Source: a virus. From it: a stretch of DNA of 50,826 nt. The notes beneath the pieces were generated by a model. The model had not been told where the DNA came from, made no database searches, and saw only the letters and a list, made by a program, of their open reading frames with translations. Made by a program: the position numbers and the translations under genes. Positions 23,568-30,679 of the stretch are shown here, piece by piece. Within the stretch, counting starts at the first letter, position 1. Each line of letters opens with the position of its first letter. The stretch is from positions 1-50,826 of IMG/VR virus record IMGVR_UViG_3300025669_000046. The stretch is one strand, 5' to 3'.

Positions 23568-23894
23568 TTAAATTTGTTTGTTCTTCTTTTCTTCAAATTC
23601 TTTAATCAGTTCTTTTCTTTGTTCATCAGTTACCTTATTTCCTTGCATATGTATATACAATTCCATTGAGTTATCTGATTCAATATTAATCTTCTGTGGA
23701 ATATAAAACAAGATTTGTTTCATTACAATCTTATCCTTATATGTATACTCTTTAATCGTAATTGGCTTAGACTTATATGTTTTATCCCATTGATCTTCAA
23801 TCTGTTTAGGATCTGCAGTCCTACAATCAAGATAGGATACCATATAACCATCTTCTTTAATCTTATTTGCTATGTCTTGTATATTCTTATTCAT
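23568..23894 (-). CDS. Unknown small protein
   Basis: 108 residues, starting MNKNIQDIANKIKEDGYMVS, with AGGAGTGAT before the ATG. The middle is beta-rich ('PITIKEYTYKDKIVMKQILF') and the end is a charged helix ('DEQRKELIKEFEEKKNKQ'). No membrane segment or known motif. It is the last gene of the accessory block before the tRNA. Function unknown. Confidence 0.55.
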   Translation of the reverse strand: MNKNIQDIANKIKEDGYMVSYLDCRTADPKQIEDQWDKTYKSKPITIKEYTYKDKIVMKQILFYIPQKINIESDNSMELYIHMQGNKVTDEQRKELIKEFEEKKNKQI

Positions 23895-23910
23895 TCCTTA
23901 TCACTCCTAT

Positions 23911-24063
23911 TTAATATTTATTATTATCATTCCAAGCTTTCAATTCTTTTTCTAACTTCTCAAGTCTATCCTTCTGCCAGAGGATGATCTCCTTTAGAAA
24001 GTCCTCGTTATAATTATCCAAATCCATTATATAAAAATGTGGCTTTTCATTCATATTAGTCAT
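23911..24063 (-). CDS. Small coiled-coil protein, 50 residues
   Basis: A small gene (MTNMNEKPHFYIMDLDNYNE ... LKAWNDNNKY) whose ATG overlaps the stop of the upstream gene (ATGA), a sign of translational coupling. The C-terminal half is a charged helix ('FLKEIILWQKDRLEKLEKEL'). No family recognised. Confidence 0.55.
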   Translation of the reverse strand: MTNMNEKPHFYIMDLDNYNEDFLKEIILWQKDRLEKLEKELKAWNDNNKY

Positions 24064-24788
24064 TCTTCATCAATCTCCAGAAGTTCTAAAACTTTATATA
24101 ATATTTTATATTTAGTTCTAGCTTCAAATGAAGAAATACCTTTTTTAACTTCATCTTTATCTATTTCTGCTGATGCATGTTCTATAGCAACTAAATCCAT
24201 TTCTAATCTTATCTTATTAACTAACTTATCCCTCTTCACATATCCTGCTTTCTTATACTCTGACTCTTCCATGTCATTATATGCTTCTGTTAATGCTTTT
24301 TTATCAATAATATCTGAATTTTTATCAGGTATAATATCACTAGGTTTGCATTCTATACCTATCATTAATATTTTATTTTGTATTTTTAATAACCTTCTAA
24401 GATTCAATTCAAGTGCTTCCTCGTCGTCCTTGTTGATGAATTGATGGTCTAAATATACTATTTTATCTTCATCAATATTATTATAATCACCTAATCTCTC
24501 CCAACTACAACCACCATCTGTAATTAATTCTATTCGCTCTAAATACTCACTAGCAATTTCAAACTTCTTCTCTTTATTCATAGACTCGTCTAGCACTTTA
24601 TCGGCTTCTTGAACATCAAGAATAGTTATGCCTCTATTCTTCGCACTTCTTGTGCCTATATCAGCCTTGTCCAATCCAACACTTGACTCTGATTCATTCA
24701 TCTTATCAATAAGAGTTATTTGTTCTCTAAACTCTTTTGTAGTTCCTATATGTAAATTACCCTTTTTATCTTTAATCATCTCACTCAT
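24060..24788 (-). CDS. Unknown 242-residue acidic protein
   Basis: Soluble, acidic, mostly helical protein with AGGTG before the ATG. Segments: 'KEFREQITLIDKMNESESSV' near the N-terminus, 'ITDGGCSWERLGDYNNIDED' in the middle, and a C-terminal 'SSFEARTKYKILYKVLELLE' helix. No membrane segment, zinc site or nucleotide-binding loop visible. It is translationally coupled to the 50-residue gene downstream. As it is near the terminase it could be a packaging or regulatory protein, but there is no direct sign of this. Confidence 0.55.
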   Translation of the reverse strand: MSEMIKDKKGNLHIGTTKEFREQITLIDKMNESESSVGLDKADIGTRSAKNRGITILDVQEADKVLDESMNKEKKFEIASEYLERIELITDGGCSWERLGDYNNIDEDKIVYLDHQFINKDDEEALELNLRRLLKIQNKILMIGIECKPSDIIPDKNSDIIDKKALTEAYNDMEESEYKKAGYVKRDKLVNKIRLEMDLVAIEHASAEIDKDEVKKGISSFEARTKYKILYKVLELLEIDEE

Positions 24789-24802
24789 ATTTTACACCTT
24801 CT

Positions 24803-24955
24803 TTATATTTTTATATAGTATACTTTATAACAATCAAGGCATTCTATACAAATGTGTATTCTACCACCCTTGATATCTAATGCATCACCATATTTAATAT
24901 TGCTTGAATTACAAAAGTTGCACTTTAAACTTATAATACAATCATTATCTTCCAT
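24803..24955 (-). CDS. Small zinc-binding protein, 50 residues
   Basis: Translation MEDNDCIISLKCNFCNSSNI ... CIECLDCYKVYYIKI. Two Cys pairs (CNFC at 12-15 and CIEC at 36-39) form a zinc-ribbon pattern. It is part of a row of short genes on this strand. Likely a small nucleic-acid- or protein-binding zinc protein; role unknown. Confidence 0.55.
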   Translation of the reverse strand: MEDNDCIISLKCNFCNSSNIKYGDALDIKGGRIHICIECLDCYKVYYIKI

Positions 24956-24959
24956 AATC

Positions 24960-25121
24960 TCACCTTATATTTTTTACCATTGATATAAAAAACTTAGCAA
25001 TAGTATCTGCGTGTTTATCAATTAACTCCTTTCTATGAGGCATATAATTTTGTTCTAATAATTGTGCACATTCTATTGCTTTAGATAATTCCGAATACTC
25101 ATCTTCTTTTTTAATATCCAT
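24960..25121 (-). CDS. Small helical protein, 53 residues
   Basis: Translation MDIKKEDEYSELSKAIECAQ ... KFFISMVKNIR; AGGTG lies 6 nt before the ATG. Predicted to be helical throughout with no membrane segment. It is followed after 4 nt by the zinc-binding gene. No family recognised. Confidence 0.5.
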   Translation of the reverse strand: MDIKKEDEYSELSKAIECAQLLEQNYMPHRKELIDKHADTIAKFFISMVKNIR

Positions 25122-25140
25122 AACACACCTCATTTCTTCC

Positions 25141-25257
25141 TTATATCAATACATTAATTGCAATAACTGCAGTAATAAATACTGCTATAAATAAAGTTAT
25201 ATATAATGATTTATACATTGCTAATTCATTTATTAATTCATCTGTAAATTTATCCAT
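25141..25257 (-). CDS. Small single-pass membrane protein, 38 residues
   Basis: Translation MDKFTDELINELAMYKSLYI followed by a hydrophobic segment 'TLFIAVFITAVIAINVLI' to the end. The short acidic N-terminus and a single C-terminal membrane helix are clear. Function unknown; gene of this size is supported by position in the tightly packed row and by the clean coding pattern. Confidence 0.45.
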   Translation of the reverse strand: MDKFTDELINELAMYKSLYITLFIAVFITAVIAINVLI

Positions 25258-25262
25258 ACCAA

Positions 25263-25418
25263 TCACTTCTTTATTTGATACACATCTACCATGTTAGGTA
25301 TTACTATACAATCTTTAAAGCCCTTCTTTTTAAGTTCTTTTCTGACCTCACTACAAACACCAGCACCTGCATTGTCAATACCAATTATTGTAATCTTACT
25401 TTTCTTTTTCCAAAACAT
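25263..25418 (-). CDS. Small alpha/beta protein, 51 residues
   Basis: Translation begins MFWKKKSKITIIGIDNAGAG and continues 'VCSEVRKELKKKGFKDCIVI'. AAGGAGTGAT precedes the ATG. The beta-strand, Gly-rich turn, helix, beta-strand order suggests half of a Rossmann-like or Toprim-like fold, with two Cys. Too short for a confident family. Confidence 0.5.
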   Translation of the reverse strand: MFWKKKSKITIIGIDNAGAGVCSEVRKELKKKGFKDCIVIPNMVDVYQIKK

Positions 25419-25423
25419 ATTAA

Positions 25424-25600
25424 TCACTCCTTTGTATAATATTTAAGTATAAACTTTTTCAACCCATATTTTAATAAAAAACAATTTTCTTTAAATTTAA
25501 TATCATATTCATTATTAACATCAGATTTAATACATTTATCTATACTATATATTGTATCATTAATCTTTGCAAGTATATCACAATATTCAATATCACTCAT
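25424..25600 (-). CDS. Unknown small protein, 58 residues
   Basis: ATG at 25600 has AAGGAG 8-9 nt upstream; an in-frame GTG inside that site is less likely. Translation MSDIEYCDILAKINDTIYSI continues to a Lys/Tyr-rich end. Helical, no known motif. Confidence 0.5.
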   Translation of the reverse strand: MSDIEYCDILAKINDTIYSIDKCIKSDVNNEYDIKFKENCFLLKYGLKKFILKYYTKE

Positions 25601-25625
25601 ATCAATCACTCCTTTGTTAGCTTAA

Positions 25626-25769
25626 CTATTTAACCAACTTATTCTTTTTAATAAACACATCTCTGCATTTGTTGCTACAAAAACTTCCTATCGGAGTATC
25701 TTTATTGCCATCAGAAACTATAATTTTGCCACAGCTATTACAAAATTCAATTCTGCATCTCTCACACAT
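25626..25769 (-). CDS. Small zinc-finger protein, 47 residues
   Basis: Translation MCERCRIEFCNSCGKIIVSD ... FCSNKCRDVFIKKNKLVK. Cys pairs CERC/CNSC and CSNKC resemble a FLZ/MYM-type zinc finger or the 'C-x2-C ... F-C-S-x-x-C' unit common in small phage and archaeal zinc proteins. The leader sequence 'GGATTAAGTGGAATTATG' is almost identical to that of the gene at 26547-26663. Its stop codon lies inside one arm of an intergenic hairpin. Confidence 0.55.
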   Translation of the reverse strand: MCERCRIEFCNSCGKIIVSDGNKDTPIGSFCSNKCRDVFIKKNKLVK

Positions 25770-25783
25770 AATTCCACTTAATC

Positions 25784-25966
25784 CTACTTTTTATTAGTGT
25801 TAATCTCTACCCAATCTTTACTACTTTTCCTTCCAAAGATTTTTATAACTGGGAGATTTTCATTTAACTTAAATTCATTATCACCAATTTTAATTAAAGG
25901 GGACATATAGCAAAGTTCATAATACTCCTTCCTAGTCATTGTTACTAATCCTAATAATTTTATCAT
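25784..25966 (-). CDS. Unknown small protein, 60 residues
   Basis: Translation MIKLLGLVTMTRKEYYELCY and 'IKIFGRKSSKDWVEINTNKK'. AAGGTAG precedes the first ATG; an internal ATG at codon 10 is an alternative. Mixed alpha/beta, basic C-terminus, no known motif. It begins 2 nt before the stop of the upstream zinc-finger gene. Confidence 0.5.
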   Translation of the reverse strand: MIKLLGLVTMTRKEYYELCYMSPLIKIGDNEFKLNENLPVIKIFGRKSSKDWVEINTNKK

Positions 25967-25967
25967 A

Positions 25968-26096
25968 TCAATCTACCTTTATAATTTTTGATTTACCACA
26001 TTTATTGCATACACAAAATGGTACACAAATAGGAGGACTTATACTATAAAACTTATTAGGATAATATATCTTCCACTTGTGATTACAAAATAACAT
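25968..26096 (-). CDS. Small zinc-binding protein, 42 residues
   Basis: Translation MLFCNHKWKIYYPNKFYSIS ... CVCNKCGKSKIIKVD. The pattern 'CNHKW ... C-x-C-x2-CGK' is seen in small archaeal and phage zinc proteins. The frame extends upstream without ATG (possible non-ATG start near GTG at about 26129), so the start is uncertain. Confidence 0.4.
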   Translation of the reverse strand: MLFCNHKWKIYYPNKFYSISPPICVPFCVCNKCGKSKIIKVD

Positions 26097-26141
26097 TCTA
26101 ATTAATCTTAATCTACCAATATCAATCACTCTTTTGTCGAC

Positions 26142-26501
26142 TTAACTATTATACCGACTTATTCTTTTCTTTAAATAAATTAATATTATAGTTATTATAT
26201 CAGCATCCATATCTGAAGTATAAATTAATGTTTTATATTTGTTATAAATTTTAAAATAATTTGTACTATCATTACGCATCCTATTAGGTTCACTTCCATT
26301 TGCATTCCACCAACTACAATAATAAAACTTAGCATAGTAATTATGTTTTTTTAAATATTTTTGTAATTTATATAATGTATTAATTATTAAATCATTAGTA
26401 ACAGATATTTTATCATAATCTATATTTATATTATTTAAATTATGATTTAATTCTAATTTTATTTTATCTCCAATTATATCTTCTTTTAAACTATAATCCA
26501 T
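26142..26501 (-). CDS. Unknown 119-residue protein
   Basis: GAGGG precedes the ATG. Translation starts MDYSLKEDIIGDKIKLELNH; the middle has 'YYAKFYYCSWWNANGSEPNR', an aromatic-rich stretch, and the end is 'TIILIYLKKRISRYNS'. Highly AT-rich with Asn/Tyr/Ile bias. No family recognised; soluble by appearance. Confidence 0.5.
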   Translation of the reverse strand: MDYSLKEDIIGDKIKLELNHNLNNINIDYDKISVTNDLIINTLYKLQKYLKKHNYYAKFYYCSWWNANGSEPNRMRNDSTNYFKIYNKYKTLIYTSDMDADIITIILIYLKKRISRYNS

Positions 26502-26546
26502 ACCATTCCCTCTTCATTTTGTTGGCTTAACTATTTAACCAACTTT

Positions 26547-26663
26547 TTATTTTTCAAACTCTTCTTCTCTTTTATATATCTCTTTTTTATAATAATTATA
26601 TCTATTATCTTGCTTTCTTTTTACCTTTTTAGGAACTTTACCTAATTTGAGCCATAATTCCAC
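26547..26663 (-). CDS. Possible small basic protein, 38 residues, GTG start
   Basis: Translation MELWLKLGKVPKKVKRKQDN ... YKREEEFEK, starting at a GTG with GAGGGATTA upstream. Very basic, helical. No ATG is available in frame. It is weakly supported because of its size and start, but the stretch is otherwise unoccupied and the codon pattern is clean. Confidence 0.35.
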   Translation of the reverse strand: MELWLKLGKVPKKVKRKQDNRYNYYKKEIYKREEEFEK

Positions 26664-26709
26664 TTAATCCCTCTCCCTCTTCATTTGGTAGGCTTAAACA
26701 GTGTTAAGC

Positions 26710-26988
26710 CTACTTTTCATTCTTTTTAATTAATTCTTTTAATTCATTAAAATGTTTAGGACAAGCACAAATATAAATACACACACCTTTAAATCTTAAT
26801 CCTGTAAGTAATCCTTTTTGTTGTATGTCATAACAATAATCACAACCAACATATTTTCTTTCTTTTTCATTCTTTACTTCTTCCTTAGTAGGAAATGTCT
26901 TAGTAGGAAATGTATATCCATAATTTTCTGATACCCCTTTATCATAGTTACTAAATAAAGATCCATATCCACCATGACTATTTTCCAT
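26710..26988 (-). CDS. Small zinc-binding protein, 92 residues
   Basis: AGGTGAT precedes the ATG. The N-terminal 35 residues are flexible and aromatic ('MENSHGGYGSLFSNYDKGVS'), with a 'TFPTK' pair repeated back to back. The C-terminal part carries 'VGCDYCYDIQQKGLL' and 'IYICACPKHFNELKEL', a CxxC ... CxCPxH zinc-site pattern. Possibly a small regulator; no specific family. Confidence 0.55.
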   Translation of the reverse strand: MENSHGGYGSLFSNYDKGVSENYGYTFPTKTFPTKEEVKNEKERKYVGCDYCYDIQQKGLLTGLRFKGVCIYICACPKHFNELKELIKKNEK

Positions 26989-26992
26989 ACCA

Positions 26993-27175
26993 TCACCTCT
27001 TTAACTTCTTACGTTTGGTGTCATAGTTATTCACAACCATCATGTCCAGAACAAATCCACCAACCATGAATCCGCTCAGAAAGACCCAGTCGCTTATGAT
27101 TATGCAGTAGACTATGATAAACAACGCTAGTACACCGAATATAATGTTCAACTCTTTTGATATACCTATTTTCAT
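26993..27175 (-). CDS. Small membrane protein with two hydrophobic segments
   Basis: 60 residues, AGGTGAGGAT before the ATG. Hydrophobic segments at about 10-28 ('NIIFGVLALFIIVYCIIISD') and 31-47 ('FLSGFMVGGFVLDMMVV'), then a basic end 'TKRKKLKR'. Topology with both ends in the cytoplasm is likely from the charge distribution. Function unknown. Confidence 0.55.
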   Translation of the reverse strand: MKIGISKELNIIFGVLALFIIVYCIIISDWVFLSGFMVGGFVLDMMVVNNYDTKRKKLKR

Positions 27176-27183
27176 ATCCTCAC

Positions 27184-28245
27184 CTATTCAGTATCCTCGA
27201 AGTACACCTTTTGGTAATGTTTCCAGGCATCACCAGTTGTATTATTATTTATTATATTATATTTTTTAAAATTTATACAATATATATCACCATAATTATT
27301 ATGATATCTAATATTAATAATCATTTTTATACCTTTATTATTAAGTTTATTGTGTATATTCCAATCATCATTATCTGTGTACCTGAAGAAATCACCGACC
27401 TTTAAGTCCTTGAACTCACAATCACGTAAGACTGCCTTTTTATTAGAATCTTTTAAATCTGCAATCCATTCATTAGAACTTGTGTCAATTTGCAATCCAT
27501 TCTTATTAGTATACATTATTTGTTTTTTATTATATGGATTGATTAAACTTGTTTCACTAAGCCCATAAAACAACTCACTCACGTCCAGCTCATCCTTAAC
27601 CGTGTCCTCGAAGGCTTTATAACTCTCTTCAGAAATAAAAACCTCATTACCATTCTCTAAAACTATCTTCTTACTCATACTTAATTTCTCCTTTTTTATA
27701 TTATTAAATTTCACAAAACATTCTGGAAAAAATTTATGATAAAAATCCAATATTCCTGGATTTGGACCTATACAAAATTCTTTAACCAATGGGTGTTCAT
27801 CTCCAAGAATATCCTGCCAAGTCACTTCTTTATTTTTATGATTATCAAAGAATACAGAATCGCTATATGTATAATATATTCTAGTGTTCATGATATAAAA
27901 ACACAAATCATCATGATCAAAATTTAATACTCTTTTATCATCATAACACCATTCATATCCACATCTGAACAACTTCTCCTGGACTGCCATGCTGATCTCT
28001 TTGCTCGGGATCTTGATCTTTATATCCTCATAAATCTTAAAGGGTAACATAGGCTTTGATTCTTTTGCTAACTCTAACTGATCATCAAACCAACACCAAT
28101 CAGCATCCTCATTTAATTTATAAGACCCATCAATATTCACATTTTTAATTTCATACATTCTATCATAATATTTTTCAATATTACATATGTCATAATCATC
28201 ACAGCCTTTTATAACCCTAACTCTATCACCAATCTTAAATCTCAT
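27184..28245 (-). CDS. Unknown 353-residue protein with N-terminal SH3-like domain
   Basis: AAGGTGGG precedes the ATG. Residues 1-58 resemble a small SH3/KOW-like barrel often found in phage accessory proteins ('RFKIGDRVRVIKG', 'YEIKNVN', 'DWCWFDDQLEL'). Residues 70-190 contain 'IPSKEISMAVQEKLFRCGYE', 'TWQDILGDEHPLVKEF' and are probably a second domain. Residues 190-353 hold 'KIVLENGNEVFISEESYKAF' and 'CEFKDLKVGDFFRYTDN', a further barrel-like part. No catalytic motif visible. Largest gene of the accessory block; it overlaps the upstream 62-residue gene by 11 nt. Confidence 0.55.
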   Translation of the reverse strand: MRFKIGDRVRVIKGCDDYDICNIEKYYDRMYEIKNVNIDGSYKLNEDADWCWFDDQLELAKESKPMLPFKIYEDIKIKIPSKEISMAVQEKLFRCGYEWCYDDKRVLNFDHDDLCFYIMNTRIYYTYSDSVFFDNHKNKEVTWQDILGDEHPLVKEFCIGPNPGILDFYHKFFPECFVKFNNIKKEKLSMSKKIVLENGNEVFISEESYKAFEDTVKDELDVSELFYGLSETSLINPYNKKQIMYTNKNGLQIDTSSNEWIADLKDSNKKAVLRDCEFKDLKVGDFFRYTDNDDWNIHNKLNNKGIKMIINIRYHNNYGDIYCINFKKYNIINNNTTGDAWKHYQKVYFEDTE

Positions 28246-28423
28246 CTTTTCCCACCTTCACTAACGCTTTATAAATTAACTTATTATTAATATACCCAAT
28301 CAAATCAGCATCATTCATTTTCTTAATCTTCCCACACTCAGCAATCTCAGCCTGAGTCAAAACTAATGTAGGAATAGTCTCTACAGATTTTTGAATATTA
28401 TAATTATCTTTATCCTTCTTCAT
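28235..28423 (-). CDS. Unknown small protein, 62 residues
   Basis: Translation MKKDKDNYNIQKSVETIPTL; 'VLTQAEIAECGKIKKMNDAD' and 'IYKALVKVGKDEI' follow. Helical with a basic N-terminus. It begins 2 nt after the upstream gene and overlaps the downstream one, so all three are one operon. Family not recognised. Confidence 0.5.
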   Translation of the reverse strand: MKKDKDNYNIQKSVETIPTLVLTQAEIAECGKIKKMNDADLIGYINNKLIYKALVKVGKDEI

Positions 28424-28425
28424 CT

Positions 28426-28611
28426 CTATCTCTCTCTGAGCTCGACACTCTGGTAATTAAATACAGAATTTAAATAAATAGTACTACTTTTAATTGTATG
28501 TTCTTCATCAAAAAATACATAATAAATCTTTTCATTCTCAACCTTAGTTATTAAACATATATTTTTATTATCTTTATTATTTTCATAATTCCAATCATTC
28601 TTATCCACCAT
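28426..28611 (-). CDS. Unknown small protein, 61 residues
   Basis: Translation MVDKNDWNYENNKDNKNICL, then 'ITKVENEKIYYVFFDEEHTI', a beta-rich small domain. It is the first gene behind the early-type promoter at 28641-28674, from which transcription should begin about 20-25 nt before this ATG. Function unknown. Confidence 0.5.
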   Translation of the reverse strand: MVDKNDWNYENNKDNKNICLITKVENEKIYYVFFDEEHTIKSSTIYLNSVFNYQSVELRER

Positions 28612-28640
28612 ACTTAATCATTTCCTAATGTCATATATAA

Positions 28641-28674
28641 TTATATACCAAAACATTTATAAACATATTTATTT
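28641..28674 (-). promoter_or_regulatory. Early-type archaeal promoter
   Basis: Minus strand AAATATG-TTTATAAA-TGTTTTGGTATATAA: TATA box at 28656-28663 followed by the shared TTTTGGTATATAA downstream element. Drives the gene at 28611 and probably the genes below it. Confidence 0.7.
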
Positions 28675-28706
28675 ATGTAAATAATATTCATTATCAATAA
28701 TTGATA

Positions 28707-29033
28707 TTATCTATTTAAGTATATAATCAACCCGACTATTATGATCGAAAGCAATGTAATTAGTATGTACAGGTTCTGGAAATTATAACTCACGATCTCG
28801 TTCAGGTTATGCTGAAGATTGAAGATCTCGGAGTTAGCATCACAGGTCGATGTAGTCCAACCATGAACAGCTAATCCATTAAGCTCATAACTTATTTCTG
28901 CATCACAACCATAACTCTCAAATATAGCCTTATGAATATTCTCATGCGAGTCCAGATGTATCATACTCACAACCATGTACACAACAATGATCGCACCTAT
29001 ATAAAAAATTATACTCTTAGTATACTCGTTCAT
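28707..29033 (-). CDS. Membrane protein with two hydrophobic segments
   Basis: 108 residues from ATG 29033 (MNEYTKSIIFYIGAIIVVYM). An in-frame ATG at 29051 lies upstream of the start expected from the TATA box at 29056-29063, so the mRNA should begin close to 29033 and be leaderless or nearly so. Hydrophobic segments: about 7-25 and 84-106 ('YILITLLSIIIVGLIIYL'). The 60-residue loop between them contains two Cys and 'IHLDSHENIHKAIFESYGCD', so it may be an exported disulfide-bearing domain. Function unknown. Confidence 0.6.
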   Translation of the reverse strand: MNEYTKSIIFYIGAIIVVYMVVSMIHLDSHENIHKAIFESYGCDAEISYELNGLAVHGWTTSTCDANSEIFNLQHNLNEIVSYNFQNLYILITLLSIIIVGLIIYLNR

Positions 29034-29040
29034 ATATATA

Positions 29041-29074
29041 TTACGTACCAAAACATTTATAAAGGTATTTATTT
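29041..29074 (-). promoter_or_regulatory. Early-type archaeal promoter
   Basis: Minus strand AAATACC-TTTATAAA-TGTTTTGGTACGTAA; TATA box at 29056-29063. Same architecture as the plus-strand replication promoters. It sits between the membrane-protein gene and the iteron array. Confidence 0.7.
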
Positions 29075-29109
29075 ACATAAATGTTTTATATAAAGGATCT
29101 CAAGCATTT

Positions 29110-29213
29110 ATGCTACGCATGTATGCTACGCATGTATGCTACGCATGTATGCTATGCATGTATGCTATGCATGTATGCTACGCATGTATGCTACGCATAT
29201 ATGCTATGCATGT
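29110..29213. repeat. Eight tandem 13-bp repeats (iteron-like)
   Basis: Eight head-to-tail copies of ATGCTACGCATGT with C/T variation at one place (ATGCTATGCATGT in copies 4, 5 and 8; copy 7 ends AT). Each copy holds the inverted repeat ATGC-TAC-GCAT. The array runs straight into a GC-rich palindrome region. Such arrays usually bind a replication initiator or a partition protein. Confidence 0.85.
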
Positions 29214-29216
29214 ATG

Positions 29217-29278
29217 CACCCCTATAAAGATCTTAATCCAGGGGGTACAGCACCCCTATAAAGATCTTTATAGGGGTG
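29217..29278. other. Perfect 28-bp palindrome with adjacent half-site
   Basis: 29251-29278 is a perfect palindrome (CACCCCTATAAAGA and its complement). The first 18 bases of it occur once more at 29217-29234, separated by AATCCAGGGGGTACAG. The sequence is far more GC-rich at its arms than its surroundings. It could be an operator, a resolution or replication site, or part of a partition locus. Confidence 0.8.
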
Positions 29279-29395
29279 TAATATGCATAAATATGTATAA
29301 ATATATACATATATAAAGATCTTAAACAAATAAGTGAAATATAACACACCTACACCTAATTGGGTATAATAGATGTAAAAATATAAGAGTGTCTA

Positions 29396-29473
29396 AAAAC
29401 ATAACACACCCATACCAAAATATGTGATCAATAGGAACTGACAATATAAATCAGTATGGGTGTGTTATGTTTT
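29396..29473. other. Perfect 20-bp inverted repeat (stem-loop)
   Basis: Left arm AAAACATAACACACCCATAC at 29396-29415; right arm at 29454-29473 is its exact complement. The 38-nt loop contains a further small stem (CTGA...TCAG). On the minus strand it lies downstream of the gene at 29552-30226 and ends in TTTTT, so it could be a terminator or a structured RNA. ATAACACACC is repeated once more at 29341-29350. Confidence 0.7.
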
Positions 29474-29488
29474 ATATGGGGTAACTAT

Positions 29489-29544
29489 AACCTGTAAATC
29501 TCAGGTACTTAGTAACTATGTACTGAGTAATATGTACTAAGTAC
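29489..29544. other. Two further inverted repeats downstream of the 224-residue gene
   Basis: ACCTG...CAGGT (about 29490-29506) and GTACTTAGTA/TACTAAGTAC (29505-29514 and 29535-29544, 20-nt spacer). They fill the space between the long stem-loop and the stop codon at 29552. Together with the iterons, the whole of 29052-29551 has no plausible gene. Confidence 0.55.
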
Positions 29545-29551
29545 TAAGCAA

Positions 29552-30226
29552 TTATTTAGTATTGAATTTGTCCATGAACTCGTCCATTGACACGGTCTCG
29601 CTGTTTACATTGATGTTCACATTCTTCGATCCTTCAATTATACGATCCAGCTTCTCGATTGCGTCGATCGTGAGTTTACTCAGATCCACCTTCAGTCTCT
29701 CAATTGGGTTCAGTACGAAACTAGAATTCTCGTTCTTGTCATAAACCCTCTGGAGCATGCCGTGCTTGTGACTGTATATATTAGCTCGGATCAGATCGGA
29801 CTTACTCATTAATAAATTATTCACAATCTCATAAACTCGAGGATCATCCAGGTCATACTTATTATTGAATCGTATCACTGTTTTATTCAACTCATCCTCT
29901 TGGTATTTGCATTTAATATGATTCTCTGTGCAGTAATCAGCCGCGTTATGAAGTGCCTTGCTTTTTATTTTATTCCAGACATTTAAAAATAAAGGTTCAT
30001 TATCATCATAAATCTCTTTCACATCATTATCCTTTAATGATTCCTCATATGCCTCATGCTTGAATCGTAAAATTAAATCATGTTGACAATCACAATTTAA
30101 TAAATGTTGATAATCACAATTTGGTAATAATGAATCTACTAAATTATTCTGAAATTGTGTCTTTAAATTTATACTCTCTTTCTTTAATTCTATATTAATA
30201 TTATCATTATTAATTACATTACTCAA
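29552..30226 (-). CDS. Unknown 224-residue protein beside the iteron region
   Basis: TTG start at 30226 with GGTGAT about 5-6 nt upstream; no early ATG exists. Soluble and mainly helical. N-terminal part contains 'CDYQHLLNCDCQHDLILRFK' with three Cys and three His, a possible metal site; the C-terminal 'VDLSKLTIDAIEKLDRIIEG' helix resembles an oligomerisation part of small terminases or partition proteins. It is the first gene on the minus side of the divergent intergenic region and lies next to the iteron/palindrome region, so it is a candidate for the protein that binds there. No family recognised. Confidence 0.55.
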   Translation of the reverse strand: MSNVINNDNINIELKKESINLKTQFQNNLVDSLLPNCDYQHLLNCDCQHDLILRFKHEAYEESLKDNDVKEIYDDNEPLFLNVWNKIKSKALHNAADYCTENHIKCKYQEDELNKTVIRFNNKYDLDDPRVYEIVNNLLMSKSDLIRANIYSHKHGMLQRVYDKNENSSFVLNPIERLKVDLSKLTIDAIEKLDRIIEGSKNVNINVNSETVSMDEFMDKFNTK

Positions 30227-30265
30227 AAATTATCACCAAATATAGATAATATATGAATAAAAATA

Positions 30266-30290
30266 TTTATAAATATATTTATTTTTTTAG
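30266..30290 (-). promoter_or_regulatory. Candidate archaeal promoter for the 224-residue gene
   Basis: Minus strand AAATAAATATATTTATAAATA: TATA box at 30266-30273, about 40 nt before the TTG start. It has neither the full AAAATATTAAATA upstream element nor the TTTTGGTATATAA downstream element, so it belongs to neither class clearly. Confidence 0.45.
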
Positions 30291-30679
30291 GCTTATATAA
30301 TATATAAAATATATTATACTCATTATCTCTTTTCTCATTTCACAAAAAAAAAAAAGAAAAAGTATATCAAAAGCTTATATTAGATTTATTCTATTTATTT
30401 CATTTATTCCTTAATAATAAATAGAATAAATAAAATAAATTTATTTTTATTTATTTATTATTATTATTATAATAATAAATAAGGTTAATATATGTATTAA
30501 TTATACAAAATTAATACAAATTTATGTAGATAAATATGTTTAAACTTAGTGTTTATAATACATTTATGTATTAATTTACACTTATAAATATGACCATTAA
30601 TTATTTATAATTAACTAATTTCCCAACTTTTTCATCAAATTAATTTAATAACCCTATAAAATTAACCTATTTTCAGAAA

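Larger units (their letters stand above)
25616..26713 (-). repeat. Four related intergenic hairpins
   Basis: Hairpins at 25616-25638 (GTTAG...CCAAC), 26136-26158 (GTCGA...CCGAC), 26521-26543 (GTTGG...CCAAC) and 26688-26713 (GTAGGCTTAA...TTAAGCCTAC, 10 bp perfect). The first three share the core CTTAACTATT. Outer pairs change together (T-A to C-G), which supports RNA structure. Each lies between small genes, between a stop codon and the next ribosome binding site. They may stabilise or separate mRNA segments. The span given covers all four. Confidence 0.5.

Noticed and set aside
29110-29213. Possible CRISPR array
   Set aside because: The repeats are 13 bp and directly tandem with no spacers, and no cas genes are nearby (the Cas4-like domain is part of a helicase fusion).
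29110-29316. 68-codon open frame on the plus strand across the tandem repeats
   Set aside because: It arises only because 13-bp repeats (39-bp period in codons) contain no stop; the peptide is a Met-Tyr-Ala-Cys repeat with no ribosome binding site.
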